This document shows positions 50,880 to 62,500 of a DNA stretch of 64,000 nucleotides, piece by piece. The stretch spans positions 20,083,808 through 20,147,807 of the forward strand of contig NC_088301.1 in NCBI RefSeq assembly GCF_032854445.1, given 5' to 3'. The notes beneath the pieces are model-generated. The model was not told the DNA's origin. It did not search any database and was given only the letters and a program-made list of their open reading frames with translations. Position 1 is the first letter of the stretch, and the number at the start of each line of letters is the position of its first letter. This DNA comes from Liolophura sinensis (taxonomy: Eukaryota > Mollusca > Polyplacophora > Chitonida > Chitonidae). Made by a program: the position numbers and the translations under genes.

Positions 50880-51240
50880 GGGAATTGCCGTCGTACATTT
50901 GCGTCGTACATTTGCGGTAGAACTCTTCTTCCCAGAGGGTAGCGAACAGTACAGTTCGTTTTCCGCTTGACGATCGGGAAAGCGGAATGTTGGACGTAGG
51001 TTCCGAGTTTACACGAACAAGTCGGCAGTTTTAACGACTCTTATTGGCTGAGAGGCAACACACCCCCAGCATTAAATTACAGGGTGTTGAAGATAGAGGG
51101 TGCGATGGACTCAGCGATTTATGCCAGCTTTGCCGTTTTCTGGCTTTACGTGTTTGGCGAGGAAAAATCGCAAAATTATGCAACAGGCACCACCAGATGT
51201 AAAAAAAAATGTGCTCTCTAGTCAGATTGTCAGCCTATAG
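50880..51240. promoter_or_regulatory. Possible promoter-like GC-richer segment
   Basis: Local rise in GC with a direct repeat GTCGTACATTTGCG and an ATTGGCTGAG (CCAAT-box-like) near 51040, followed by a short plus-strand ATG frame of about 40 codons at 51105. No downstream exon confirms a gene. Confidence 0.2.
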
Positions 51241-52106
51241 TGAAATTTTTGTACGTTTTCTTCTCCTTTAAATTTCTAGTGAAAATCGCTTCTCCTTAAC
51301 TGAGTCTGTAAATAGATGAAATCGAGACATTTTGAGATTTGATCCACTGCTTAACCTGATTGTAGTAGAACAAGTGGAGATACTGGCTGAAATGAATCCC
51401 CTTCAGAGGATACATAATCTGCCCACCGCAGATCGTATACACGTGGTTTTCAGGTGCATGCTATGTGACTATTATAAAATTGAGGTCGATTGTGTTCTTG
51501 TGTTCAGATTTTTTCCTTTTCCTTCCTTTCTTTGTAGAACTGATGTGAGCATGTCATGCAAGCATGAATGGACCGGGTCAGAATGAATGCAATCTCCTGC
51601 TATTTTTATTTATTTTTTTTGTGTGTGTGTTCTGCTTGTCAGGTGGTATCATGTTATATTAAAGGTTCAGTTTCATTCCAAACTTTTACCACACTCATTG
51701 TTAGAGATGGGCTTTTAAGTATAGAGACTATTTATAGTGATCGGTGACGCCAGGTATGGCTGAAGTATTTTTCTTGCGCAGTGCGAAGCTCGGTAGACGA
51801 TGTGTGTATGTTTTACTGATATTCCTGCCATCCCGTCTCCTCTTCGACCAGTGGAAGTTTGCCCTTGCCAAATTGGTATTGTGCATGTACCGAGCGTTCA
51901 TTGGCTATCGCTGATAACGTTAATTTTTACTTGTATTAGAAAACCAGGTGTATTTCGACGGAGTGTAGGATCGATAGATTTGAATGGCCTGTCGTGTAGA
52001 GATTGTAAGAAATAGATATTCAAGAACATTTATACTAAAGGAATAAACAAGACACACACTTTCCCCAGAACATATAAGCAGCTGAAGTTACATGTACACT
52101 CAGGTT

Positions 52107-52275
52107 TATTTATTTTTTTTAATGGTGTATTACGCCGTAGTCAAGAATATTTCACTTATACGACGTGGCCTGCATCACAGTGGGAGGAAACCTGGCAAAC
52201 CCACGATATTCCGCAGGTTGCTGGTAGACATTCACACGTACGACCGGAGAGGACGCCGGCATGACCACCCTCGTT
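52107..52275 (-). mobile_element. SINE family A, degraded fragment
   Basis: AATGGTGTATTACGCCGTAG, CAAGAATATTTCACTTATACGACG and ACCGGAGAGGACGCCGGCATGA; head missing. Confidence 0.85.
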
Positions 52276-52739
52276 AGCACTGGGAGTTAGCACTGTACAG
52301 TCTATACTGTGTGTACTGTAAATTTAACTATACATCGAGAGAATTGGTGTCCAGTGTAAAATTTCAGAGAAGTTTATCCCAGACATCATCCCGTAAAATA
52401 TATATGACTCATTAAAGTTACGACACGAAGTTCATCTTCCTGATGATTAACCTTATTACCAGCCATAACAAGCACGGTATAATAATCTGGCTGGAAGACT
52501 ATAAAATCCAAAATGAACATATATCTATGCGTGGAAACAGTAATTGGTATACCAACTGTTAACCAAAATGGACATTCCAGGTAAATAATGGCAATGTATA
52601 ACTTCCATGTATGACACATTAAAGCTATCGCATGAAACTGATCTTACTCGTCAGTTGCATTGTCACCAGCTATAATACACACGGTACTGACGGGATCTCG
52701 ACAGGTGTCTAGTGTAGTATGAGGTGAAATTGTACTTGT

Positions 52740-52945
52740 TTCTGCCTCGCTTGATGCTCGGCACTGAGAGGTTAGAGCAAGGCAACAGGACTGTTTAGCC
52801 CAGTTACACTATAATGTGACTGGGTGTGGCGTCATGTATGGTGTCTTCGTCGCGATACATCAAAGACGACAGCATTTTGGCGACATTGACACGCATTCAC
52901 ACAAGAAGACACAGTTTATCATCACACACCCAGTGAAACTCCAAG
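52740..52945 (+). mobile_element. SINE-like repeat family B with microsatellite tail
   Basis: GAGGTTAGAGCAAGGCAAC, ATAATGTGACTGGGTG, CACAAGAAGACACAG, ending GAAACTCCAAGCATGCATGC, directly followed by the (ATAC)n array, which probably grew from the element's 3' end. Confidence 0.78.
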
Positions 52946-53297
52946 CATGCATGCATGCATACATACATGCATACATACATACATACATACATACATACAT
53001 ACATACATCCATCCATCCATCCATACATCCCATCCATACATCCATGCATGCATGCATGCATACATACATACATACATACATACATACATACATACATACA
53101 TCCCATCCATCCATCCATCCATCCATCCATCCATACATACACAGATACATACATACATACATACATACATACATACATACATCCATCCATACATACATAC
53201 ATACTTGCATACATACATACTTGCATACAAGCATACATACACACATACATACATACATACATACATACATACATACATACATACATACATACATACA

Positions 53298-53328
<31 letters not shown>

Positions 53329-53330
53329 TA
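52945..53330. repeat. Tetranucleotide microsatellite (ATAC/ATCC/ATGC)n
   Basis: About 385 bases of four-base repeats with blocks of CATA, CATC and CATG. It gives open frames in several frames on both strands (IHTY and VCMY repeats), all of which I reject as genes. Confidence 0.97.
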
Positions 53331-53339
53331 TACGTATTA

Positions 53340-55900
53340 TATTTATATGACTGTTAGGAAACGGTCAGATATCTGTTTACTGACAGATTGTAAGTAATTA
53401 CAGGATATTTTCCCTTTATATGCAGTGATCGAGGGAAATTGTTCACTTACAAAAGACGTCTGCATTGTTAGAATCTGCTTGTGGAGGGTCCTAAAGGTAT
53501 AGGGAGCCGAAAAATTTAAACAAGAGAGCTACTATAAAAAAAAACCCCGTCCTTTCGGCCCCTAAAGGGTGCTTGACACTGGGCTTGCTAAGAAAAAGGT
53601 TTTTTTATGGAATCCAACATATTGGAAATAATTCTCTTTTAACGACCCACCATGCCCTGAACAACACGCAAACCTTACCAAAGGTATTTCTGCAGGCCTT
53701 TAAAGAATAATACGTTACCGTTCGAGCATAAAAGCTCTTGGAAATATTACATTTGCCTGCAAGATTTATTAAGCAGGGGAACTAAACACGACTACAACAA
53801 CTGTCGCAGCGGTCATCTATTTCATCGCGACACTCTGAATGAACTATATATAAACGTCCATAGTTATTTAAAAGAAATTAGTTTAACTCTTCCTTCCAGT
53901 CCCACGGATATGTATAAAAATATATATTATACATGAAATCTAGTTTATTTACGGACGTACATAATAGAGAGTAAAACCAGAGCAGCAACAATAGGGTGTT
54001 GTCTGGCAACTCATTCATAATCCGTAAAGTACAGTCTCTTGTCTATTTACTTCAGTTCGAGTTTTATTCTAACTGTTCATGTAAATGCTTAAATACCAAA
54101 TTACTTAAGCAGAATCAGGTAAAATGGAGCTGTGTTAATTGCAATTTATTAGACGTAACTGGTCCAGAAACACTCAAAACGATGTGTTGTCATCACATTT
54201 AACATATATTAACATTAAATGAATGCAAAGCGATCAGACCTTGGGGATGCTTAGTTCACCAGCAGAATTCTCGTTTAAAGACTGAGAAAGATTTATATCC
54301 AACTGCACTGGATACAAAGGAAACTGCAGACTTTCTAGATAGGATATCTGACATGGTTTTAATTGTATTTGTAGATTACCATCACGGGTTTCCGAAGCAG
54401 GAAACGCTGACTGTGGTTTGAATCAGCCTGATGGACACGTTCTGTGATCGCCTTCGGATTGGTTGGCTGACTGAAGGCTTCATGAGGTATAAGTATGTAC
54501 ACATGTGTATGCTTGGAGTTTAACGTCGTACTTAACGGTTTTTTTCTGTCATATGACGAGGAGTCATTAGGTGTGTGTTCATGTATCGTGACTTCTTGTG
54601 GCTGGGCGAGTCCAAGACGTCAAAGTGCTGCCGCCACTCGCGTATCATGCCAAACACACCTGGTATGGCATCCCACCCAGTCACATTACACTGACAGCGG
54701 GCAAGCCAATCTTGTTTCCTTGCTCTAACCTATCAGTGCTGAGCGCCAAGCGAAGCTTCATGAAGTAAATCAGAAATACTGCGGTACCATTTGTAGCGAT
54801 CAATGCTTTGATAAAACCTTTCCAACAACACTCAAAGCTAAAGATTTCTTTCCTTGTTCAGAGTTTAATACTTTTGAACACGGTTTAGACAAATAACTAA
54901 GTATATGTATAAAACGATATATATTGTGTTAAAAATCACTATATAATGTGAACACAACGTAAATGGCAAATTATAGGTTTTTCAGCGTTTAAATCTCATT
55001 ATCACGTATGTATCAAATTCCCTAGAACACCCTCCAGAAACTATACTCTGTAATATTTGCTGACCTTAGCGATATACGCTCTCAGAAAGTTGACATTTTT
55101 TTCTGCAGCATTTATTCCATCAGACATGTACACTGCCGAACATTATCCAGGTAAATCAGCTGATATCCCCATACAAGCTTTCATCCAATAACATTTCACA
55201 GATACTCATACCACCAAACAACTATGTATCCTACAATTATGTCTGTAGTAACCTTTTTAAGTAGCGGTAGCAGCAATAGGGCACTGCATCACGTATCTCT
55301 TTTGAAGCCACTAACTTCAGTGCACACCATTTTCTCTTGGCGATCAATGACTCCACATTTTGATGTACAGTTCAGAGTGTTTTGCATTTTCCAGGCTGAG
55401 CAATGATTATCTTTGGGAAGAATGAAATGTTTACATGGTTAAGGTAATGAAAGACAAATTCAACTTTGATATACTGTTATACCTGTAATAAACGTCTGCC
55501 TTGAGCTTGGTACACGTCTACAGATGTAGTAGATATCGTCTTGCTGGACATCAAAGATTACTGAAAATATTTATTTGCCAACACGCAGAAAAGATCTTCA
55601 AGTAAACTTCCGTACATTATACGTGCAGCAAAAGTTAACATTTTCAAAGTTTTATTATCGTACTTCTCACATGTACAGTTACTCTTTGCAAAATTTTACA
55701 ATTTTTAGGCCAACAAAAGTTAAAATTCAAAACACTTTTAAACATGGCAGAGAATTGGCCCTAGAGAGGTACGATAGGGAAGTGTAAATTTCAAAAGTTG
55801 GAAGTGCGTAGCCGTTGCAGATATCGGTAAAATTTTTATGCCGGTTGCAGTGTTGTTTGCTATTCAGCGTACAGCATTTCTTGAACGCTGTCGACCGTGT
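53340..55900. other. Intergenic stretch between the two receptor genes
   Basis: No exon recognised. Contains the family B SINE at 54510 and a reverse-oriented fragment of the 36-kb repeat family near 53965-54010 (AGTAAAACCAGAGCAGCAAC). Confidence 0.5.
54510..54768 (-). mobile_element. SINE-like repeat family B
   Basis: Minus orientation, tail GCTTGGAGTTTAACGTCGTA and TCATATGACGAGGAGTCAT, core GTGCTGCCGCCACTCG, head region GCTCTAACCTATCAGTGCTG. Confidence 0.78.
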
Positions 55901-56179
55901 CCAGTGCACTCATTCTAAAATAGAAATGTACCTACTGTCTCCGCTGAGATTGCATCTCTAACATACTTGTGTGCCATGCTTTTTACAACTGCGACGTGGA
56001 AAGCGAGGCTCGTGCATTACGTCACCTGATCTGAGATGACGACTTTCGCCTTGTGTAAACAACTGAACGTGATGGCGAACGTACCGAACTGCTGAGTAGT
56101 GCGCTTTTTACCAGCGTTCGTGAGTGTTATTATCATCTGCGTCCGTGTTCAAGCTGACCCTCAGCGATTTAAATATATT

Positions 56180-56472
56180 AACACATTTACCACTTGATCC
56201 TGCATGACAGAATTCAGAGGGGATACAACCATAGTTATCGTGGAGACCTCATTGTGTACTCGGCGCTGGATGGCCCAAGGCGTAAACTGATATACAAGAC
56301 TTTTACCTTACCCAGTCAATTAGACTGCAGTGATATCCTTTTTCTCATATGCCGCACGAAGAGCAGTGACCTGCTTTGTCTTTATCTCTACAGAAAAGCT
56401 ACCGATTGCGTTGGAATACGCGATTTCTTCCTCGAACTTTCTTTTCATGCTGTCTTTCGTGAGCGCCGCCAT
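56180..56472 (-). pseudogene. RecQ/SF2-type DNA helicase fragment, disabled
   Basis: From Met at 56472 the frame reads MAALTKDSMKRKFEEEIAYS, later KQVTALRAAYEKKDITAV, then a degenerate Walker A region (V-stop-L-T-G-stop-GKSLVYQ) and VVSPLNSVMQDQV, the motif Ia of RecQ-like helicases. The expected loop is LPTGYGKS; the Leu and Tyr codons are stops (56320-56322 and 56308-56310). Downstream the frame decays. It is a decayed copy without introns in the part seen, so a retrocopy or old transposon cargo is possible. Confidence 0.7.
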
Positions 56473-56559
56473 ATTAAATAACTTAATATTCATTAGCTAA
56501 TACGTAAGTAAATAGTCCATTTTTAATTTGGAAGTTGAGATACTGGTAGTTGCTTGATT

Positions 56560-57520
56560 TTTATTCTGATGCTCCTCTATCAACAATTATCTGCAAATTT
56601 TGGGGGAAATCACTGCGCTGATGGCACCCATCTGTACACGAGCCTTGTCTCGGTACCGTAGGATCACGTACAAAGACGCGTGATCTCGAATGCAGAGCAC
56701 TGAGAGGAACACATCGGAAATGCCTGGGCTCCATCTCTACCGCCACCAGATAAGCTCGGTGGTAATGTCAGGCCTGATTCTCACAGTCTCTGGGGTTGAC
56801 CTTGCCCAGATGCACGGCCAATCACCAAAACAAACACAAATGGACCCTATCAGGTCCATGACTCTCTCACTAACGCATGCAGCCCCTTGTTATCCTCCAG
56901 GTGGTATGGTAACCGATGGGCTGATCGTGTAAGTTGTGGACAATAAACAACACGTTAGTCAGGAGATCCACGGTCCATTTCGTGTTGGAACGCTGTTGCT
57001 GGGCAAAGGTGAGCGGGTCAGTGATGGAGGGCTGTGTGAGGAGTCCACTCATGTCAGCTCGACTTCCCACGCGATGCACGGCGGCTAGAACAGCGGACAC
57101 CCAGGCCGGCACCGTCGCGCTCGGCAGCCTGACTCCAGCTTCATGTGCTTTTGGTGTGTAGGCTGTGTACTACGGTATATTGGACCACACCATGACACGC
57201 CACATACTGCTATAATACACTATGCTACACTTAACTACACCTATACATACACTTCGCTATGATATGCTACTAGCCAGCCAGCCAGTACGTCCGGCAGAAC
57301 GGCGGACGCCCAATCCGGGACCTGCGCGCTCAGCAGCCCGACGGCAGCTTCGTGTGCCGTAGGGTTATACTGCAATACACCATGACAAGCCACGTGCTAT
57401 ATTAAACTACACTACACCACACTTATGCTTATACTTATACATACATTACGCTATGCTATACTTATACTGTACTGCGCTACACTGAACCACACTACACTAT
57501 ACGTATACTATACGGGGGCG
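56560..57520. other. Unrecognised open frames and a degenerate ACTATAC-rich tract
   Basis: A minus-strand frame (57160 to about 56870) reads ATVPAWVSAVLAAVHRVGSR and later KWTVDLLTNVLFIVHNLHD; I do not recognise the family. A second, diverged copy of its first part occurs at about 57280-57355 (HEAAVGLLSAQVPDWASAVL). Between and after them lies low-complexity ACTACAC/TATACT sequence. No splice context confirmed. Confidence 0.3.
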
Positions 57521-57726
57521 TCCGTGGCTCAGCTGGTTAGCGCCTAGCGCAGCGTAATGATCCACGAACCTCTCACCAATGCGGTCGCAGTGAGTTCATG
57601 TCCAGCTCATGCTGGCTTCCTCTCCGGCCGTACGTGGGAAGGTCTGGCATCAACCTGCGGATGGTCGTGGCTTACCCCCGGGCTCTGCCTGGTTTCCTCC
57701 CACCATAATGCTGCCCGCCGTCGTTA
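57516..57726 (+). mobile_element. SINE family A, 3'-truncated
   Basis: GGGGCGTCCGTGGCTCAGCTGG head with A and B boxes through CACCATAATGCTGCCCGCCGTCG, then the tail is missing; ends against TATACTATAC repeats. Confidence 0.9.
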
Positions 57727-57729
57727 ACA

Positions 57730-59290
57730 TATACTATACTATATCTTATACTATACTATCGCCTCAGTGAATGTTTGGAGCTTTATAAGTCGCATGCTAG
57801 CCATATAACAGGAAGAGAAAAGTAAAACAGATCTGAAAATGTGATGTAACCTTAATGAGTGTGTCAGTAGCTGTAGGTCACAGTTATTGTCAGTTTCGCT
57901 GCTTGCTGTGAACAGTTTCTTTCAATGGGACCGATTCCCCGCCTTACCATACCAAGTCCTTTTGTATCCAAGGCTTTTACATATACTCTTAATGGAGGTC
58001 AGTTTATTCGCTTTTTTTCACAGATTCTTCTCAGTATCTCAGCGAAGCGCGGTAGTTTAATGTTCTCTCTGTAACTAGATTCATGGTAATAGAGCTTATT
58101 TTCATGCAGAAGTCCGTGAAGTGATAATAAACCAAGAAGATCAAATATAACGTCACACGAAACCATATAAATGTTTAACTAACATACAAAGCTCATGTGA
58201 CGTTTTCATCTCTAAAACGTAGGTCAACAATGCTGGAATAAAACAAGGTAGAAGTAAATTGTTATCGAATTCTATTTGGTCAATAACAGGATCCTTGGTT
58301 ATAAAGCTTATATACATGCATAAATCTGTAAAATAATAACAAAGAACAAGTATAACATCCCATTAAAGCGCCTAATTCTTTCATTAGCAGTCAAGCGAGT
58401 TTCTAAAAAAATGTTTTCTTCTCTAAAACACAAGTAAACAGCAATACTTGAATAATACAAGGCAGAGGTAGAATTGTTAGCCAATTCAGTTTGGTCAGTT
58501 GAACTGAATTCAAGATTCATGAAAGCCTATACATACAAAAGTTAAATTTTAGACTGAGGTTAAGAGTATCAAAATGTCAAACAGACAGAGCATCACATCA
58601 AAAACAAATCAAATATTAGTAAATGTATGCACATTTTACCATTAAATTGGCGCATCCGTTTGAAAGTCTTGGGTCGACAGCGCCACATGGAGACATTTAA
58701 TGTCAAAATGTTGCCCTCCGCGGTCCAGCGAAGACACAGAAAAACGGTATTTTACATTAAAATGGCATGTTACTTTAGCTTTATAGCTTGTAAGGCGATA
58801 ACGGGGAAAACGGAGGACTATGTCATTTTAACGTTAAATTAGCGCGACAACACGTCACCACAATATCTTAAATATCAAATAGCACGTCCTTGTTGGACAA
58901 ATCAAGCACGACGGCGCAAGGGAACGATGAGCACAGTGGTCTTCTATAAAACAACCCTTCCTGCTAGCCATGTGGCTATACAGGTGCATATAACGTTGTC
59001 GGCAGTTAGATGACCGCAGTGCTGTGGTCGATGGCTTTAAAACCCCCGTCTCAATGGCTTCAAGACCAAGTCTGGTGAAAATATACGTAAGGCTATTGAC
59101 ACTTCTTTTGCGAGGTGTTGGCCAGGTGCAAATATAGTGTGGGACGTATATAATGGGTGCTGTCTTCAGCATAGCGTTCCAGTGAAGCAGCGCCATAAAC
59201 ATGTCGCCTTCGTTGCCTGAGGCAGATAACCAAAATAATGTCAAACGTTGCGATGAGTCCAAAACAAATAAAGCACCGTTAGGCCATGAC
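57730..59290. other. 3' flank of the second receptor gene
   Basis: No exon recognised. Includes two similar stretches (about 58040-58270 and 58290-58500) sharing ATAAATCTGTAAA/GTCCGTGAAGTGATAATAA-type and TCTCTAAAACGTAGGTCAACA/CACAAGTAAACA-type words, possibly an old duplication. Poly(A) site of the tail exon not identified. Confidence 0.4.
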
Positions 59291-59293
59291 TGT

Positions 59294-59543
59294 TTAGGTG
59301 AGTGTGGTGTAGTTGGTATCGGCGTCGGTGCCTAGCCTGGAGGACCGAATCTTATCGTACTCCTTTTCGGGGACAGTCTCGTAAGGATGCTCCTCATCGG
59401 TTATCATATTATAGTACGTCACGGGGTCGGTCCATGGCTCCCTGGTGCGGTTGGGTACGTCAGGGTGGGAGACATCATGGGTAACAGCGGTGTTCTCAGC
59501 AGAGGCCGCCGGTCCCTGTGACTGACCAGGCTGACGCCTTTTT
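59294..59543 (-). CDS. Cytoplasmic tail exon with several tyrosine motifs, second gene
   Basis: 82 residues plus stop after a CTTTCAG acceptor. Begins with a basic cluster (RKRRQPGQSQ), as just inside a membrane, and ends with YYNMI, YETV, YDKI and TNYTTLT. The last is ITIM-like (T at -2, L at +3). These look like phosphotyrosine docking sites for SH2 proteins and possible substrates of a phosphatase such as the neighbouring gene product; that is inference. It is not a kinase or phosphatase domain. Confidence 0.75.
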
Positions 59544-62500
59544 CTGAAAGACATCGTATTTCATAAAACTTCAGGATATTGAACATTATTATTTGTATGT
59601 CCAAAAATGCATTACATAGGTTTCAAATATAGATTGTTTCATATTTTCATTGGTATAATATCTAAACGTAGTGTGGTACGTTCAGTGATATGGTGGAATA
59701 TAAATCTGACGTCAGGAGACCTTCAAGATGTACGGCCTCCAATCTAGTGTGCACAGTTTAAACTAGGAGACAATAATTCTCCAGAATTGTTGTGAAATAG
59801 ATTGAATTGATCATAGAAACTGTAAATTTCACAGTAGAATATCTTTTCAGTAATTTTGTGAACTCACTGATCGACAGAAAAGTCTTGTCGACACACCGAC
59901 TGGCAGAAAAGTTTTGTCCACCCACCGACCGACGGAAAAGTTTTGTCGACCTACATTCTTATCTTACACAGAAGAATAAAGACATTACAATATGTAATCG
60001 ACAAGAAAATATAAAACATGAATTTCACCTCGATAATGTGGATTTACGACGAGGATTATCTTCCCCATAATGTCTTTTTCCACAGATGAAATTTTGCATT
60101 TCCCTTGCAAAAAATGAGTTATAAACTCACTTTAAGATAATGAAAGAGGGAGGAAACAAAATGAAATGGGAGGGAAAATAAAACCAAAGTAAGAGGACAA
60201 CGTTAGCTGTGTCATTCTCAAAAAAGCGTTTCTTTCATGTCCAAGTGAATATGGCAACATATATATGTTAATCTGTAAAGTAAACTAAAACATCCTCTAA
60301 TGTTTTGATAGTAAAACTTATTTCAGCTTCACTAAACCTCAGATTCGGTTACACTGACATTCCTTACCCTGACTGGACAGACAATATTAATGCTCTTACA
60401 GGACCATGCTTGTTAATCTTATAGAACAAACGGCTTTAATATCAAACTTACCAACAGCAGTTGCTATTTGTTTCTGTTGACATGCATGCATTTATTTCCA
60501 ACACCAGTGGCAAAACTGATTATTATATCTGACCACCTAGTCTCAATGATCATGTGTGGAACATAGTGGGGAATAGTGTACCAGAATGGAGATTCAAACG
60601 ATATGGTTTTGCTCATTTTTATCAAAACAACTCAGCCAAAAAGTACGCTGTTATGAAGATGACTTAGCTGCTATAGTCTATTTATTTCAGAGAGTTGCCT
60701 GTATTCAGCTCTGGGCAAAACCAGTCATACACGCTAGCAAAATTGCCTTTAGACAGTAACACGTAACAACCCAAAGTCTACACACCGACACTTAGGATTT
60801 ATCTTCCCCATAATGTCTTTTTCCACAGATGAAATTTTGCATTTCCCTTGCAAAAAATGAGTTATAAACTCACTTTAAGATAATGAAAGAGGGAGGAAAC
60901 AAAATGAAATGGGAGGGAAAATAAAACCAAAGTAAGAGGACAACGTTAGCTGTGTCATTCTCAAAAAAGCGTTTCTTTCATGTCCAAGTGAATATGGCAA
61001 CATATATATGTTAATCTGTAAAGTAAACTAAAACATCCTCTAATGTTTTGATAGTAAAACTTATTTCAGCTTCACTAAACCTCAGATTCGGTTACACTGA
61101 CATTCCTTACCCTGACTGGACAGACAATATTAATGCTCTTACAGGACCATGCTTGTTAATCTTATAGAACAAACGGCTTTAATATCAAACTTACCAACAG
61201 CAGTTGCTATTTGTTTCTGTTGACATGCATGCATTTATTTCCAACACCAGTGGCAAAACTGATTATTATATCTGACCACCTAGTCTCAATGATCATGTGT
61301 GGAACATAGTGGGGAATAGTGTACCAGAATGGAGATTCAAACGATATGGTTTTGCTCATTTTTATCAAAACAACTCAGCCAAAAAGTACGCTGTTATGAA
61401 GATGACTTAGCTGCTATAGTCTATTTATTTCAGAGAGTTGCCTGTATTCAGCTCTGGGCAAAACCAGTCATACACGCTAGCAAAATTGCCTTTAGACAGT
61501 AACACGTAACAACCCAAAGTCTACACACCGACACTTTGGATTTATATGTTATTACAAGGAAATTACAGTTAGGACACTTTTCTCAAATCTTAATGTTGAA
61601 CTCTATAAGCTCAGTTTCGACTCATTGCCTTGGGTAACGTCAAAATTATGCAAAAACAAGTTGTATGCTGGACAATGGGCGTGGAGAATAATTTGTTTTG
61701 CAATGGCTGTACTAACAAGTGATTAGAATAAACTCCATACAATAACACAGCCTACACTACTATCTCTGCAAATAACTAGATGGCTTTAATTTCCTTATAT
61801 ACACCCCTAAAACTATAATGCCATGAGATCGTATACTACAAGAGAAAAAGTAAAAATGATTTTTTAAGGTTATATTATATTAAAACGTGCGAACGAGTTC
61901 AAATATGGCAGTGTCAGAAACAGTAAATTCAACAGTTCAAGAAACTTTTTCTCACCCTCTTTCAAAACATGTTGAATTTTGCCCAATACCCAGCATACTA
62001 TGGCCACTGGCTTTGGAATAATTATGACGTGGGGTAAATTGGTTCTGGCCGTCGAAACCGATGTTATGGACTTTATTTTGTTTAAATGATTTCCCTCGTT
62101 TTTTTCTGAAAACCTTAAAAACATGCAAACAACCACAAAGTGAGAACTGTAAACTTTGCAGTATTAAATGAAACAATATCTCATTAGCATAATACGAATT
62201 AACACTTTGGTTTTTCAATCAGTTTCGTGAGGCCCCAATCGCTGTCACTAACCTATGTCACAAAATTTCCCGGCGTGCCCCGGTTGACATCCACCCTCAC
62301 AGGCGCCGGTCTGAGCGTTACACGGCTGTTCCAAGCAATACTCGTTACACGTTCTGACACAGTTATCTCCCCATAATCCTGGTTGACAAGCTGTAAGAAC
62401 ACGAGTTCAGATAAAAGAGCAATGTATTGGTAACCAGTTATTTGGACAACGTGAATCTCTCCACAATGACGTCATGGTACCAACACGAGCCTTTAAATTG

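Noticed and set aside
52816-53397. Long open frames on both strands coding IHTY or VCMY repeats
   Set aside because: They are translations of a tetranucleotide microsatellite, open in several frames on both strands at once.
56690-56932. Plus-strand frame with a hydrophobic stretch (SSVVMSGLILTVSGV)
   Set aside because: No splice context, no recognised family, and frames on the opposite strand are equally open here.
61870-62218. Possible transmembrane exon of the second receptor gene (PHVIIIPKPVAIVCWVLGK)
   Set aside because: The hydrophobic run is broken by KP, lacks a stalk and stop-transfer, and no acceptor/donor pair gives the needed phases.
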